Under the pieces are notes generated by a model. It was not told the DNA's origin. It saw nothing but the letters and a program-made list of their open reading frames with translations, and made no database searches. 64,000 nucleotides of DNA. Source: Mycetocola_B reblochoni (GTDB taxonomy: Bacteria > Actinomycetota > Actinomycetes > Actinomycetales > Microbacteriaceae). Below, in pieces: positions 31,326 through 42,773 of the stretch. Each line of letters begins with the position of its first letter. Positions within the stretch are counted from its first letter, which is position 1. A program made the translations under genes and the position numbers. Where the stretch lies: contig NZ_RCUW01000005.1 of assembly GCF_003667525.1 (NCBI RefSeq), forward strand, positions 1 to 64,000. Reading direction: 5' to 3'.

Positions 31326-32753
31326 ATGACCGTGTGCGAGTATCGGCCGGCTGCGCCCGGCGAGTGGTTGCTTGTCGTCGGCGCCGAGCGGCTCGTCGCG
31401 GTTCGCGGCGCCGGGCCGGCCACGGCGGCGGCGACGGCCGCGGGTATCGCGGCGGCGACAGACCCCGCCTCGGTGATCGACGCACTCGCGCCGGGCGGAA
31501 TCGCCACCCTGCTCGACTTCGTCATCGTTCTCCGCGACGAACGCGGCGCCCGACTGCTGCATCGTGGGGCGGGGCCGATCTGGATCCTGCGAGAGGCGCG
31601 GGAGCCCGAACTCGACGAGGCGGGTCCACTCATCGGGTGGGCGGAACGGCGCCTCGAGCCGCGGACCCACGTGATCGGTGGTGCGGCGTCGGCGGAGGAC
31701 GCCGTGGGGGCGGAGCGTGCGGGTGAGCTGCTGCCGTTGGGCGATGGTGTCGCCTGGGCCTCGGCGTTCGCCGTTCCCGTCGGTGGAGAGACCGATGGCG
31801 ACGGCGGGGGAACCGGTCGAAACGGCGACGGGACCGATGACGACGGCGGAGGGGCCAATGGCGTCGGCCGGGACGGCGACGGCGGCTCGGGCGGGGGGAG
31901 TCCTGGCGGAGGTCAGGGAGCCCGTTCCGGCGCGGCGGGACAGGCGGACGACGGCGGGAGGCGCCGCGGCCCGGCGCGCGATGGCGGGCCCGGCGGCAGC
32001 TCGGAGGGGATCGATGAGGATCTCGCTCGCACGCGCGTCGAACCGCTCACCCCTGCGGACGGTGTCGCCCGTGTTTCCGCCATCGACGCCCTCGCGGCGG
32101 AGGCCGTGGCGACGGCGCACGCGGGTGCACCGGTGAGCCCCCCGGCGGCGGAGGGCACGGCAGAGGACTCCCGCGCCTCCGCGATCGGCCCCGTCCCGGC
32201 GGACCCCGTCCCAGCGGATCCCGTCCCGGCGGATCCCGGCGCGGCGGATCCCGGCGCGGGCTCGCCCGTCGTGGACCCGCCCGTCCGTGCATCGCTGCGG
32301 CCCGCGTTGCCCGCCGCCCTCGACCGCATCCGGATCGGCGAACACGACGGTCGGACCCAGCTCGCCACCCATCTGCGAGCGGCCAGGGGCGAGGCGCGGC
32401 GGCGACTGGTCCGCGAACGGCCGCGGTATGCGCTCGTCCTGCCCGGCGGCGCGCGGCGGGTCGTCGACTCCGCGATCATCCTCGGCCGTGCGCCGAGCAT
32501 CCCGGCGGATGCCGGTGGAACGCCGGCGCAGCTCGTCGTCGTCGGCGGTGACGACATCTCGCGCAGCCATGTCCGGATCGCGGCCGAGGGGGGCACGGTC
32601 GTCGTCACCGACCTGCACTCGAGCAACGGCACGCGGGTCCTCGCCGACGGCAAGCCCCCTCTGAGCCTCCGTGCGGGCGAGGCGACGCCCATCATCTCGC
32701 CGTGCAGGATCGACCTCGGCGGCGGCGTCGAGCTGCGCGTCGAGGCGGAGTGA
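31326..32753 (+). CDS. FHA-domain protein
   Basis: 475 residues. The C-terminal ~110 residues form a forkhead-associated phosphothreonine-binding domain: LGRAPSIP, DDISRSHVRIA and DLHSSNGTRV. The N-terminal ~160 residues (from MTVCEYRPAAPGEWLLVVG) are a conserved-looking domain I do not recognise. Between them lies a low-complexity Gly/Asp then Pro/Ala linker with a four-fold PADPV repeat. It is the first gene of the cluster, starting at ATG 31326 after GAGGGA, and overlaps the kinase start by 1 nt (TGATG). It probably reads threonine phosphorylation made by that kinase. Confidence 0.85.
   Translation: MTVCEYRPAAPGEWLLVVGAERLVAVRGAGPATAAATAAGIAAATDPASVIDALAPGGIATLLDFVIVLRDERGARLLHRGAGPIWILREAREPELDEAGPLIGWAERRLEPRTHVIGGAASAEDAVGAERAGELLPLGDGVAWASAFAVPVGGETDGDGGGTGRNGDGTDDDGGGANGVGRDGDGGSGGGSPGGGQGARSGAAGQADDGGRRRGPARDGGPGGSSEGIDEDLARTRVEPLTPADGVARVSAIDALAAEAVATAHAGAPVSPPAAEGTAEDSRASAIGPVPADPVPADPVPADPGAADPGAGSPVVDPPVRASLRPALPAALDRIRIGEHDGRTQLATHLRAARGEARRRLVRERPRYALVLPGGARRVVDSAIILGRAPSIPADAGGTPAQLVVVGGDDISRSHVRIAAEGGTVVVTDLHSSNGTRVLADGKPPLSLRAGEATPIISPCRIDLGGGVELRVEAE
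32193..32252 (+). repeat. in-frame 15-bp repeat, 4 copies
   Basis: Units close to GTCCCGGCGGATCCC repeat four times inside the FHA gene linker and encode PADPV-type pentapeptides. Copy-number change would alter linker length without a frameshift. Confidence 0.85.
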
Positions 32754-34357
32754 TGTCGCGGAGGTCTGTTCCCACGCCGCCGGAGATCCCCGGGCTCAGC
32801 TTCATCCGGCTGCTCGGTTCGGGCGGCTTCAGCGACGTGTACCTCTACCGGCAGGAGCTGCCCCGCCGCGAGGTGGCGGTCAAGGTGCTGAACGCCGACG
32901 AGCTGTCCGAGTCGGGGCGAGAGGCGTTCGTGGCCGAGGCGAACGTCATGGCGCAGCTCTCGGCCCACCCGTACATCGTCACCATCTACACGGCCGACGT
33001 GGCACCGGACGGGCGGCCGTACATCGTCATGGAGTACGTCGCGGGCCCCACACTCGCGCAGCGCTACCGTCGCGGCGGGCTCGGCGTGGCCGAGACGCTG
33101 CGCACCGGGGTCCGACTGTCCTCCGCGGTCGCCACCGCACACGCGGCCGGCATCCTGCACAGGGACATCAAGCCGGCCAACGTGCTCAGCACCGACTACG
33201 GCTGGCCGGCACTGACGGACTTCGGCATCTCCTCGGCGTTCGGCGAGGAGCGCGAGCGCGGTGCCGACGCGGTCGGCATGTCGATCCCCTGGTCCCCGGC
33301 CGAGGTGTTCGACGACTCGAGTGCCCCCGATGTCCGCAGCGACGTGTTCTCCCTCGCCGCGACCATGTACACCGTGCTCGCCGCGCGCACGCCCTTCGAG
33401 CGGCTGGGAGGGCCCAACGGCAGCGTCGACCTGATCTCCCGCATCGAGCGGGGGATGGTCGAGCCGATCGGGAGGGACGACATCCCCCTGACGCTCGTGG
33501 CCGTCCTCAGCAGGGGGCTCGCCCGTCGGCCGGAGGACCGATTCGCCGGTGCCGTCGAGTTCGCCCGTGCCCTGCAACGGATCGAGCTGGAGCTCGACCA
33601 TGCGCCGACGCCCATCGACGTGCCGCAGGCCCTCCTCGACCGCGTGCCAGCGGCGGACGACCGCGTGGGCGCGGACGCGGCTCCCACGCGGGTGAGGTCT
33701 CCGCACGAGGTCCGGCCGGACGAGGCGCCCGACGCGGACGGCGCGCCCGTGACGCAGCGTACTCGCGGCCCGGAGCGGACCGTCATCCGTGCCTCGCCGC
33801 CGCGCGTGGGCGACGAGTCCGGTGCCGCCGGCCCCGACGGTGACGACGGGGCGACGACGCGGAGGGCCAGGGGTGGGGGGAGCGCCGCGGGGCGCGGGGC
33901 CAACACGACGGCGGCGTCGCCGGGTGCTGCGGGTGTCCGCCCCGAAAGCCACCCCGTGCGGCGCGTCGTGCTGACGTCCGCGGCGGTCGTCGTCGTCATC
34001 ATCGGATGCGCCGTCGCCCTGATCTGGGGTGCCGTCGCACCGCCCGCGCTGCCGGAGGTCGAGGCCCGGCAGGCGCCGACCGTGGTCGTCGTCGTCCCCG
34101 ACGCCCAGTCGGGCGACGTCACGCCCAGCGAGGACGGCACCGAGGTCCGCTTCAGCTGGCGCAACCCCGACCCTCGCAGCGGGGACAAGTACCTGGTCAG
34201 GAGGACCGACGACGGCGGGGGCCTGGCGGAGCCTCGACTCCTCGACGAGACCTCGCTGACGCTGACCGATGTGAACCCGGAAGGAGAACTGTGTCTACAG
34301 ATTCAGATCAATCGAAGCGGGCGCCTGTCGGCGGAACCGTTGACCATGTGCCTGTGA
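32753..34357 (+). CDS. transmembrane Ser/Thr protein kinase (PknB type)
   Basis: 534 residues. The N-terminal kinase domain (about 12-285) has the glycine loop GSGGFSDVY (22-30), Lys44 in VAVKVL, the catalytic loop HRDIKPANV with Asp138, and DFG at 156-158; the usual APE is SPAE (about 181-184). All catalytic residues are present. A ~120-residue Asp/Arg/Pro-rich juxtamembrane linker follows, then one membrane helix (about 404-428) and a ~105-residue extracellular segment (FSWRNPDP, KYLVRRTDDGG, LCLQIQINRSG) resembling a fibronectin III fold rather than PASTA repeats. The next gene starts 67 nt before this one ends. Confidence 0.9.
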   Translation: MSRRSVPTPPEIPGLSFIRLLGSGGFSDVYLYRQELPRREVAVKVLNADELSESGREAFVAEANVMAQLSAHPYIVTIYTADVAPDGRPYIVMEYVAGPTLAQRYRRGGLGVAETLRTGVRLSSAVATAHAAGILHRDIKPANVLSTDYGWPALTDFGISSAFGEERERGADAVGMSIPWSPAEVFDDSSAPDVRSDVFSLAATMYTVLAARTPFERLGGPNGSVDLISRIERGMVEPIGRDDIPLTLVAVLSRGLARRPEDRFAGAVEFARALQRIELELDHAPTPIDVPQALLDRVPAADDRVGADAAPTRVRSPHEVRPDEAPDADGAPVTQRTRGPERTVIRASPPRVGDESGAAGPDGDDGATTRRARGGGSAAGRGANTTAASPGAAGVRPESHPVRRVVLTSAAVVVVIIGCAVALIWGAVAPPALPEVEARQAPTVVVVVPDAQSGDVTPSEDGTEVRFSWRNPDPRSGDKYLVRRTDDGGGLAEPRLLDETSLTLTDVNPEGELCLQIQINRSGRLSAEPLTMCL

Positions 34358-35139
34358 GCCAGGCGCGGACCACCCGTGCGGCGACGCGGCCGCGCATCGA
34401 GTTCCTCGACGAGTGGTACGAGGCGCGCGAGGGGGAGACCTTCTACATCGGCAGGGAGGCCGACCTCGTCATCGACGAGAACCCGTTCCTGCACCGGCGG
34501 TTCCTCGCCATCGGGGAGGAGGGCGGACTGTGGTGGCTGAGCAACATCGGCACGCTGCTCTCGGCGACGGTGACCGACGCCTCGGGGCAGGTGCAGGCCT
34601 GGCTCGCGCCGGGTGCCCGGCTGCCCCTCGTCTTCCCCGTCCTGCACGTGCTGTTCAGCGCCGGGTCGACGACGTACGAGTTCAGCGTCCACGGCGGTAG
34701 CGACTACTTCAGCGCCAACGCGCACGCGCCGCAGGCGGTCGGGACGACGACGGTCGGCCCCGTGCACCTGACCTCGAGCCAGCGGTTGCTCGTCGTGGCC
34801 CTCGCCGAGAGCGTTCTCACGCAGCCCAGCCCTGGCCGGGGCGAGATCCCGCCGTCGGCGGTCGCGGCCGCGCGTCTCGGATGGACCCAGACGGCGTTCA
34901 ACCGGAAGCTCGACAACGTGTGCGAGAAGCTCGACCGGCTCGGTGTGCGAGGGCTGAGGGGAGGGGCGGGCCGGATCGCGACCGGGCGGAGGGCCCGTCT
35001 GGTCGAGTACGCCGTGTCGACGAGGCTCGTGGGCGTCGAGGACCTCGCGCTGCTGCCGTCGGCGGTCGACGGCGTCGCCGTCGGCGACGCGGCTGAGACG
35101 CGGGGAGGCGGCGACGGGCCCGACCGCGAGCCATGCTGA
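34291..35139 (+). CDS. FHA-like domain joined to a winged-helix-like C terminus
   Basis: 282 residues. The middle part resembles an FHA domain (FYIGREADLVIDENPFLHRRFLAI, here quoted in parts: GREADL, ENPFLHRRF, LSNIGT). The C-terminal part (SQRLLVVALAESVL, AAARLGWTQTAFNRKLDNV, KLDRLGVRGL) looks like a winged helix-turn-helix. It could be a phospho-regulated transcription factor of the kinase pathway. The GTG start at 34291 has AAGGAG five bases upstream and lies inside the kinase gene (67-nt overlap); starting later would remove only a basic N-terminal tail. No phosphatase of the PP2C type was seen in the cluster. Confidence 0.75.
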   Translation: MSTDSDQSKRAPVGGTVDHVPVSQARTTRAATRPRIEFLDEWYEAREGETFYIGREADLVIDENPFLHRRFLAIGEEGGLWWLSNIGTLLSATVTDASGQVQAWLAPGARLPLVFPVLHVLFSAGSTTYEFSVHGGSDYFSANAHAPQAVGTTTVGPVHLTSSQRLLVVALAESVLTQPSPGRGEIPPSAVAAARLGWTQTAFNRKLDNVCEKLDRLGVRGLRGGAGRIATGRRARLVEYAVSTRLVGVEDLALLPSAVDGVAVGDAAETRGGGDGPDREPC

Positions 35140-35215
35140 GGTTTTCTCGTGTTACCGTGGCGTCGGGAGCCGTCGGGGGACGGCCCCGACTCATGCATGA
35201 GGGGGACGCGCACCG

Positions 35216-38200
35216 GTGGGATCAGCGCAGTCGTCGGCACGGCCGGCACGTCCGCGGGCGGTCTCTGCCGCGCTCAGCGTCCTCCTGATCGGCGTCCCGG
35301 TCGCGCTGGCGATCGCGAACCAGGGGGTTCCGGTGACCGAACCGGAACTGGAACCGCGGGACGTCTGGGTCACCAACGGCGATGAGCTGCGCATCGGCAG
35401 GATGAACGCGCAGATCGGCGAGCTGGAGTCGGCCGTCTCGACCCGGTCGGCGACGCTCGACGTGCTCCAGGACGGCGAGAACGTCCTCGTGCACGACGGT
35501 GGGTTCTCCTCGCTCGAGCAGGTCGACACCTCCTACGCGAGCCTCGGGGCGCGGGCCGACGTGCCGCCCGACGCCCAGATCGCGCTGCGCGGGGACAGGC
35601 TGAGCATCGTCGACCCCGCCGATGGGCGGCTCTGGATCACCGACCTCGACGGCGGGCTGAGCTTCAGCGCCGCGGACGAGGAGCCCGTCGCCGAGCTCGG
35701 GCACGACGCACAGGCGCTCGTACTTCCGGACGGTGAGGTCGTCGCCCTCGCACCGGAGTCGGGGCAGCTCCTCCGCTTCGACGCGGGGGGAGGGGAGCCG
35801 GAGACGAGCGAGCTGGGCCCCCTCGGGGACCCCGTCCTGACAGCAGCGGGCGACACCGTCGTCGTCGTCGACAGGGATGCGCACCGCATGATCGTGCCCG
35901 GGGGCGCCGAGCGCGAGCTCCCCGGGGGCGTCGTGGCCGTCCAGCAGCCGGGCACGGCGGGAGACCGCCTGCTGCTGGCGACGGACGAGGCGCTGCTGAG
36001 GGTTCCCCTCGGCGGTGGGGAGATCACCACCGTCCCCGCGGAGATCACCGCGCCCGACGCCGGTGCTGCGGGAATCGCCAGACCCGTGGCGGTCGGCGAT
36101 TGCGACTACGCGGCCTGGGGCGCGGCCGCGCGGGTACTGCACTCCTGTGCGGGGTCTGCACCGCACCGAGCCGAGCTCGGCGGCGACCAGCGCGACACCG
36201 CCCCGGTGTTCCGCGTCAACGGGTCGACGGTCGTGCTCAACGACGCCGTCTCCGGCGAGGTCTGGCGGGGCCAGAGCGACATGCGCCTCGTCTCGGACTG
36301 GGAGACGGTCACCCCTCCCGAGGACGACGCCGCACCGGACGGCGACAAGAGCTCCGCCACGCAGTCGTTCGAGGACACCATCGCCGAGCGGACCGATCAG
36401 AACAGGCCGCCCACCGCGCGCGACGACGACGCAGGGGTGCGGCCGGGCCGGAGCACCGTCATCGACCCGCTGGCGAACGACACCGACCCGGACGGCGACG
36501 TGCTGACGATCAGCCGGGTCGACGAGCTCCCCGCGGGCTGGGGGCGGCTCACCCCCATCGACGGCGGGAGGGCGCTGCAGTTCGAGCCGGACGCGTCGCG
36601 GCGGTCGGGGGAGGTCGTGCTCGGCTATCGCGTGGACGACGGCAGACCCGGCGGCTCGGCCACGGCCGAGATCACGCTGCGCGTCGTCCCCGACGAGGAG
36701 AACTCCGCACCGGTGCAGAGCAGGACGGGGGGCACGAGCGTCGAAGCCGGCCAGTCGATCAGCTACAACGCGCTCACCGACTGGGACGACCCCGACGGCG
36801 ACGACCTCGTCCTGGTCGGCGCGCGCTCCTCCGCCGGCGACGACGTGCGCACGAGCCCGGACGGGCTGGTCACCCTCGCCCACGACGGCGCCCAGACCGG
36901 TGAGCGCTCCGTCGAGGTCACGGTGTCGGACGGCTCCGCGCAGTCGACGGGCTCCTTCACCGTCGCGGTCGAGGAACGGGGCACGCTCGGACCCGTCGGC
37001 GCGCCCGACTTCGGCGAGGGCTTCGTCGGGCAGCCGATCGTCGTCGACCCGCTGGAGAACGACGTGTCGCCCTCCGGCGAGCCGCTCGAGCTCAGGGACG
37101 CGACGGCCACGACCGGCGGCATCACCATCACCGTCGACAGGGATGCGGGGACCGTCCAGGCGACCGCGGGGACGACCGGCAGCTACTACGTCAAGTACAC
37201 GCTCGGCGCCGGCTCGGAGACGAGCGTCGGGATGATCAGGGTCGACGTCGGCGACCGGCCCGGGGACCGGAGCGCGCCCGTGGCCGTGCGGGACGTCGGC
37301 TTCCTCCGTCAGGGCGAGCCGACGCGCATCCCCGTGCTGGCGAACGACCAGTCGCCCGACGGCTCCGTCCTCGTGGTCCAGGACCTCGCGGTGCCCGACG
37401 AGGCGCTGGGACTGTCCATCGAGGTCGTCGAGGGCTCCATCATCCGGGTGAGCTCGACGGCGGCGCTCGAACGCAGCGTGCAGTTCGAGTACACCGTCTC
37501 GGACGGTCACGCCAGCGCCACCGCGGCCGTCACCGTCATCCCTGTCCCCGCGCTGAGCAGCCACCAGCCGCCGGTGGCCAGGGACGACGCCGTGACGGTC
37601 AGGGCGGGGGACGTCAGCAGCGTCGCCGTGCTCGACAACGACGTGCACCCGGACAACGCGGTCCTCCACCTGGACGAGGAGCTGGCGGAGGAGCCGAACC
37701 GCGGTGTCGCGTTCGTCTCGGGGGACGAGGTTCGCATCCAGGCGCCGGAGGAGGAGGGCGAGTACTCGCTCGTCTACACGGTCGGCGACGACTACGGCCA
37801 GACGGCGACCGCCAGGGTGCGGGTGACCGTGCTCCCGCTGGGCGGCGAGGTGAACAGGGCGCCGGCGCCGCGGACCGTCACCGCACGGGTGTTCGCCGGA
37901 GCGAGCGTGTCCCTCGCCCTTCCGCTGTACGGCGTCGACCCGGACGGCGACTCCACGGTCCTGGACGGCGTGGCTGGCTCCCCCGAGCTGGGCGCCGTCA
38001 CCGGCCAGAGCAGCGCGGAGCTGGTCTACCGCGCCTCGCCCGACGCCGCGGGCACCGACGAGTTCAGCTACAAGCTGCGCGACCCCGACGGCGAGATCGG
38101 CACGGGGACGATCCGCATCGGCGTGGTCCCCCGTCCGGAGCGGACTCTTCCCCCCGTCGCCGTCGACGACGCCGTCGAGGCGCGCCCGGGGACCACGGTC

Positions 38201-40500
38201 TCGGTCCCCGTGCTCGACAACGACTCCGACCCAAACGGCTACCCCGTCTCCCTCGCCGAGGAGCTGGGCGAGGTCACCGCGGGCGCGGCCGCGGTGGTCG
38301 AGGGCCGGCGCATCGTGGTGACCGCGCCGGAGGAGGACACGACCGTCTCCGTCCGATACACGATCGACAACGGGCACGGCGGGCGTGACACGGCCGTGCT
38401 CAGGGTGGCGGTGACGCCGACGGCGACGATCTCCTCGCCGACGGCGGTGGACCAGGTCGTCGAGGCCGGCGACGTCGTCGGCGAACGGGTCGTCACCGTC
38501 GACCCCCGCGCGGGCGCGGCCAACCCGAACGGCCCGGTCGACGGGCTCAGGGTCAGCGTCGAGGGGGCGAACGCCGACGCCGCTACGGTCGCGGAGGACG
38601 GCACCCTGTCCGTGCGCAGGGGGGACCGTCGCACGGTGATCACCTATCGGCTGAGCTCGGGCGAGCCCGGCGCGGACGACGAACGCAGCGCCGCGGCCTT
38701 CGTCATCGTGCCACCGTACAGCGACGGGGTCCCGCCCGAGCTGATCCCCGGGCTGCCCGAGCAGGTCGTCGAGCAGGGCCAGACCCGTCAGTGGCGGCTC
38801 GACGACCTGGTCCGCTCGCCGACCGGAAAAGCCGTGCGGCTGACCGGCGCCGACGGCGTCAGCAGCGTGCACTCCGACGGCGAGTCCAGCTACGTCGACG
38901 AGGGCACGCTCCGGTTCACCCCCGCGCAGGGCTACCGGGGACCCGCCTCCATCACGATGACGGTGAGCGACGGCAGCAGGGGTGGCACGTCGGTGCTCAT
39001 CCTGCCCATCACCGTCGGCGACCCCGACATGACCGACATGCCCCCCGGCTTCACGCCGCCGACGCTGACCGTCGAGGCCGGTGAGGAGCCGGTATCCGTC
39101 GACCTCAGGGACAGCACGACCCACCCGAACCCTGACGAGCTGTCACGCGTCAGCTACGGCGAGCTCTCCGGGGGCGGCGAGGGCGTGGAGGTGTCGCTGT
39201 CCGGCTCCCGACTGACCGCCTCCGCACCGTTCGGAACCCCGGCGGGGACGGCGACGACGGTGACCTTCTCCGTGCGGTACGGCGACTTCGTCGTGGAGGG
39301 TGAGGCGAGGGTGCGCGTGGTGTCCTCGACCAGGGAGCCGCCGGTCGCCGTCGCCGACCGGGTGGACGACGTCCGGCCGGGACAGGTCGTCGACGTCCCG
39401 GTCACGGCGAACGATCAGAACCCCTTCCCCGACCGCCCCCTCCGGCTGCTGGAGGCCAGGGTCGAGGCCGGCGAGGCCACGGCGAGCGTCCGCGGCTCGG
39501 AGGTCAGGGTCACGGCGGGGGCGACACGCACGCAGACGGTGAGCGTCCTCTACCGGATCGGCGACGCCACGGGCGACCGCGAACGCGAGGCCACGGGACG
39601 GGTCGAGCTCGTCGTCACCGACGTCCCCTCGCGCCCCGCCGCTCCGGAGCTCTCCGCCGCGGACGGCGAGGTCACCGCGACGATCGCGACGGCCCCGGCC
39701 ACGAACGGCTCCCCGATCACCGAGTATCGTCTCCGCACCGACGACGGGAAGACCGCGACCCTGGCGAGGGCGGGGCAGAGCCACCGCTTCGACGTGACGA
39801 ACGGCCACCGCGTCTCGGTGACGGTCGTCGCCGTCAACGCGGTCGGGGCGTCGGCCGAGTCCGAGGCCGCCACGGCCACCGCATACGGGCGGCCGGGCGC
39901 CGTCTCCGGGGCCGAGCTCACCGTCACCGGCGACCGGTGGGTCGTCCCCACCGAGCTGAGGGCCTCGTGGTCCCAACCGCACGACACGGGCGGGCGGATC
40001 GACCGCTACGAGGTCAGATACGACGGCCGCACCGAGCGCGCCGCCGGCGATGCGCGGTCCCTCACCCTGACGGCGTCGACGCCGGGGACGGCGAAGGCGG
40101 AGGTCAGGGCCTGCGGCGCCGCGGGCTCCTGCGGGCCCTGGTCGGCGACGAACACGGTGACGACCCGCGACGCCGACGACGGCACACCGACCGTCGAGTC
40201 GCTCCGGGCCGCCTACCGCGGCCAGAACATCGACTTCAGCGGGCGCTGGGAGTTCGTCGGCACCGTCAGGCACTGGCAGGAACGGCGACTCGTCGCCGGG
40301 GTGGAGGGCTGCCGCTTCGACAGGTGGGTCGCGATCACCGACCCCGGGCCCGTCACCGACGTCCCGGTCTCCGGCGCGACGGGGTTCCGCATCAGCGCCG
40401 ACGTCGACGGCTGGCTGCGGGCGTCGTGCGGCATCCGGCTGCGCTTCGACGACGGCAGCACGAGTCCCGCCTTCGATGCGAGGACGGGAGAGAGGATCGA

Positions 40501-40504
<4 letters not shown>
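35216..40504 (+). CDS. giant membrane-anchored Ig-like/fibronectin III repeat protein
   Basis: 1762 residues. An N-terminal membrane anchor or uncleaved signal (ALSVLLIGVPVALAIA, about 18-34) is followed by a ~350-residue region of short strands resembling a beta-propeller. About 11 Ig/cadherin-like repeats follow, many with the pattern PPVA.DD..V..G....V.VL.ND.DPDGD, then two fibronectin III domains (from SRPAAPELSAADG and AVSGAELTVTGDR) and a ~100-residue C-terminal domain with two cysteines. The many Asp-rich loops suggest calcium binding. It is probably an extracellular adhesin, sensor or scaffold. Start: GTG 35216 after GAGGGGGA. Its stop overlaps moxR (ATGA). Confidence 0.85.
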
Positions 40505-41492
<988 letters not shown>

Positions 41493-41496
<4 letters not shown>

Positions 41497-42773
41497 GCGC
41501 AGGGCCAGGGGGCGTCGACGGGCGGGACGACACGGCCAGGGCCAGGGCGGGCCTGCCCGCGGTCACCCGGACGGCCAGACGGCTGCTGAGCGTCTCACGG
41601 TCCCGGCTCCGGCCGGTCAGGGAGACGGTGACCCCGCTGGGGTGGACCGCGCTCGGGGGCGGTGCGCTCTTCGGCCTCAGCGGCGTGCTGCTCGGCTGGA
41701 CGGAGCTCATCGTCGTCGGGGCGGTCCTGCTCGCCGCGGCCGCGCTCGCCGCCCTGTCGCTGTTCGGCCGGCCGCTGTTCCGGGTCACGATCGAGCTGTC
41801 GCCGGTCCGGGTGGTCGAGGGCGAGCGGGCGCTCGGCCGGCTGCTCGTCGTGAACGAGGCGCCGCTGCGGTCGCTGCCCGTGCTCATGGAGGTCCCCGTG
41901 GGGCGGGGCGCCGTCGAGTTCCGCGTGCCCTCGCTCCGGCCCGACGAGTCACACGAGGAGCTCTTCGCCGTGCCGACCCGGCGTCGCTCGGTGATCCTTG
42001 CCGGCCCCGCCCGTTCCATCCGCGGCGACGCGCTGGGGCTGTTCCGCCGCGCCGTCAGCTGGACGGAACGCATCGAGCTGTTCGTCCACCCGGAGACGCG
42101 GCGGCTGAGCCCGACCGCGACGGGGGTCATGCGCGACCTCGACGGGAGAGAGTCCTCCACGGTGACCGACAACGACCTGAGCTTCCGGACGCTGCGCGAC
42201 TACGTGCCCGGCGACGACATCCGCTTCGTGCACTGGCGTTCCAGCGCCAGGACCGGATCACTGCTGGTGCGCCAGTTCGAGGAGACGCGGCGCTCGCGGA
42301 TCGTCGTGTTCCTCACGAGGGACGCGAGGGCGTACGACGACGGTGGCGACGGCGAGGACCTCGAGCTGGCCGTGCGCGCCTCGGCGTCGATCGCCGCCGC
42401 GATGATCCGCTCCGGCAGGGCGGTGTCGCTGCTCAGCGAGGGCGTCCGGTGCCGCACGCACACACCGACGGCGCTGCTCGACGACTGCGCGCGGCTCGTC
42501 ACCGACCCGCAGGGGACGGCGGGCCTGCGGGAGCGGATGCGGCCGATGCTCGCCGGCGAGGAGGCCCCGGGGATCCTCGTCATCGTCGGGGGGAGGGGGA
42601 TCCCCGTGACCGAGCTGCGCTCGGCCGGCGCGCTGGTCGGGAGGGGGACGGCCGTCGTGCACCTGGAGTCCGCGCCGGGAATGCCGGCCCGCGTCAGCTC
42701 CCTGGGCGACATCCGCTCGGTGCGCCTCGGCGCCCTCGACCAGCTCGACCGCGCACTCGGGGTCCTCGGATGA
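41493..42773 (+). CDS. DUF58-domain membrane protein
   Basis: 426 residues. Two hydrophobic helices near the N terminus (about 45-95) and a C-terminal DUF58 region with the signature LSFRTLRDYVPGDDIRFVHW, then SSARTGSLLVRQFEE and a vWA-like strand RIVVFLTRD. DUF58 proteins are the usual MoxR partners and may bind metal through the vWA-like part; their biochemical role is unproven. It overlaps both neighbours by ATGA. Confidence 0.9.

Noticed and set aside
35222..39124. 1300-codon frame antisense to the Ig-like protein
   Set aside because: Composition shadow; no ribosome site or domain, and it overlaps a gene with clear repeats.
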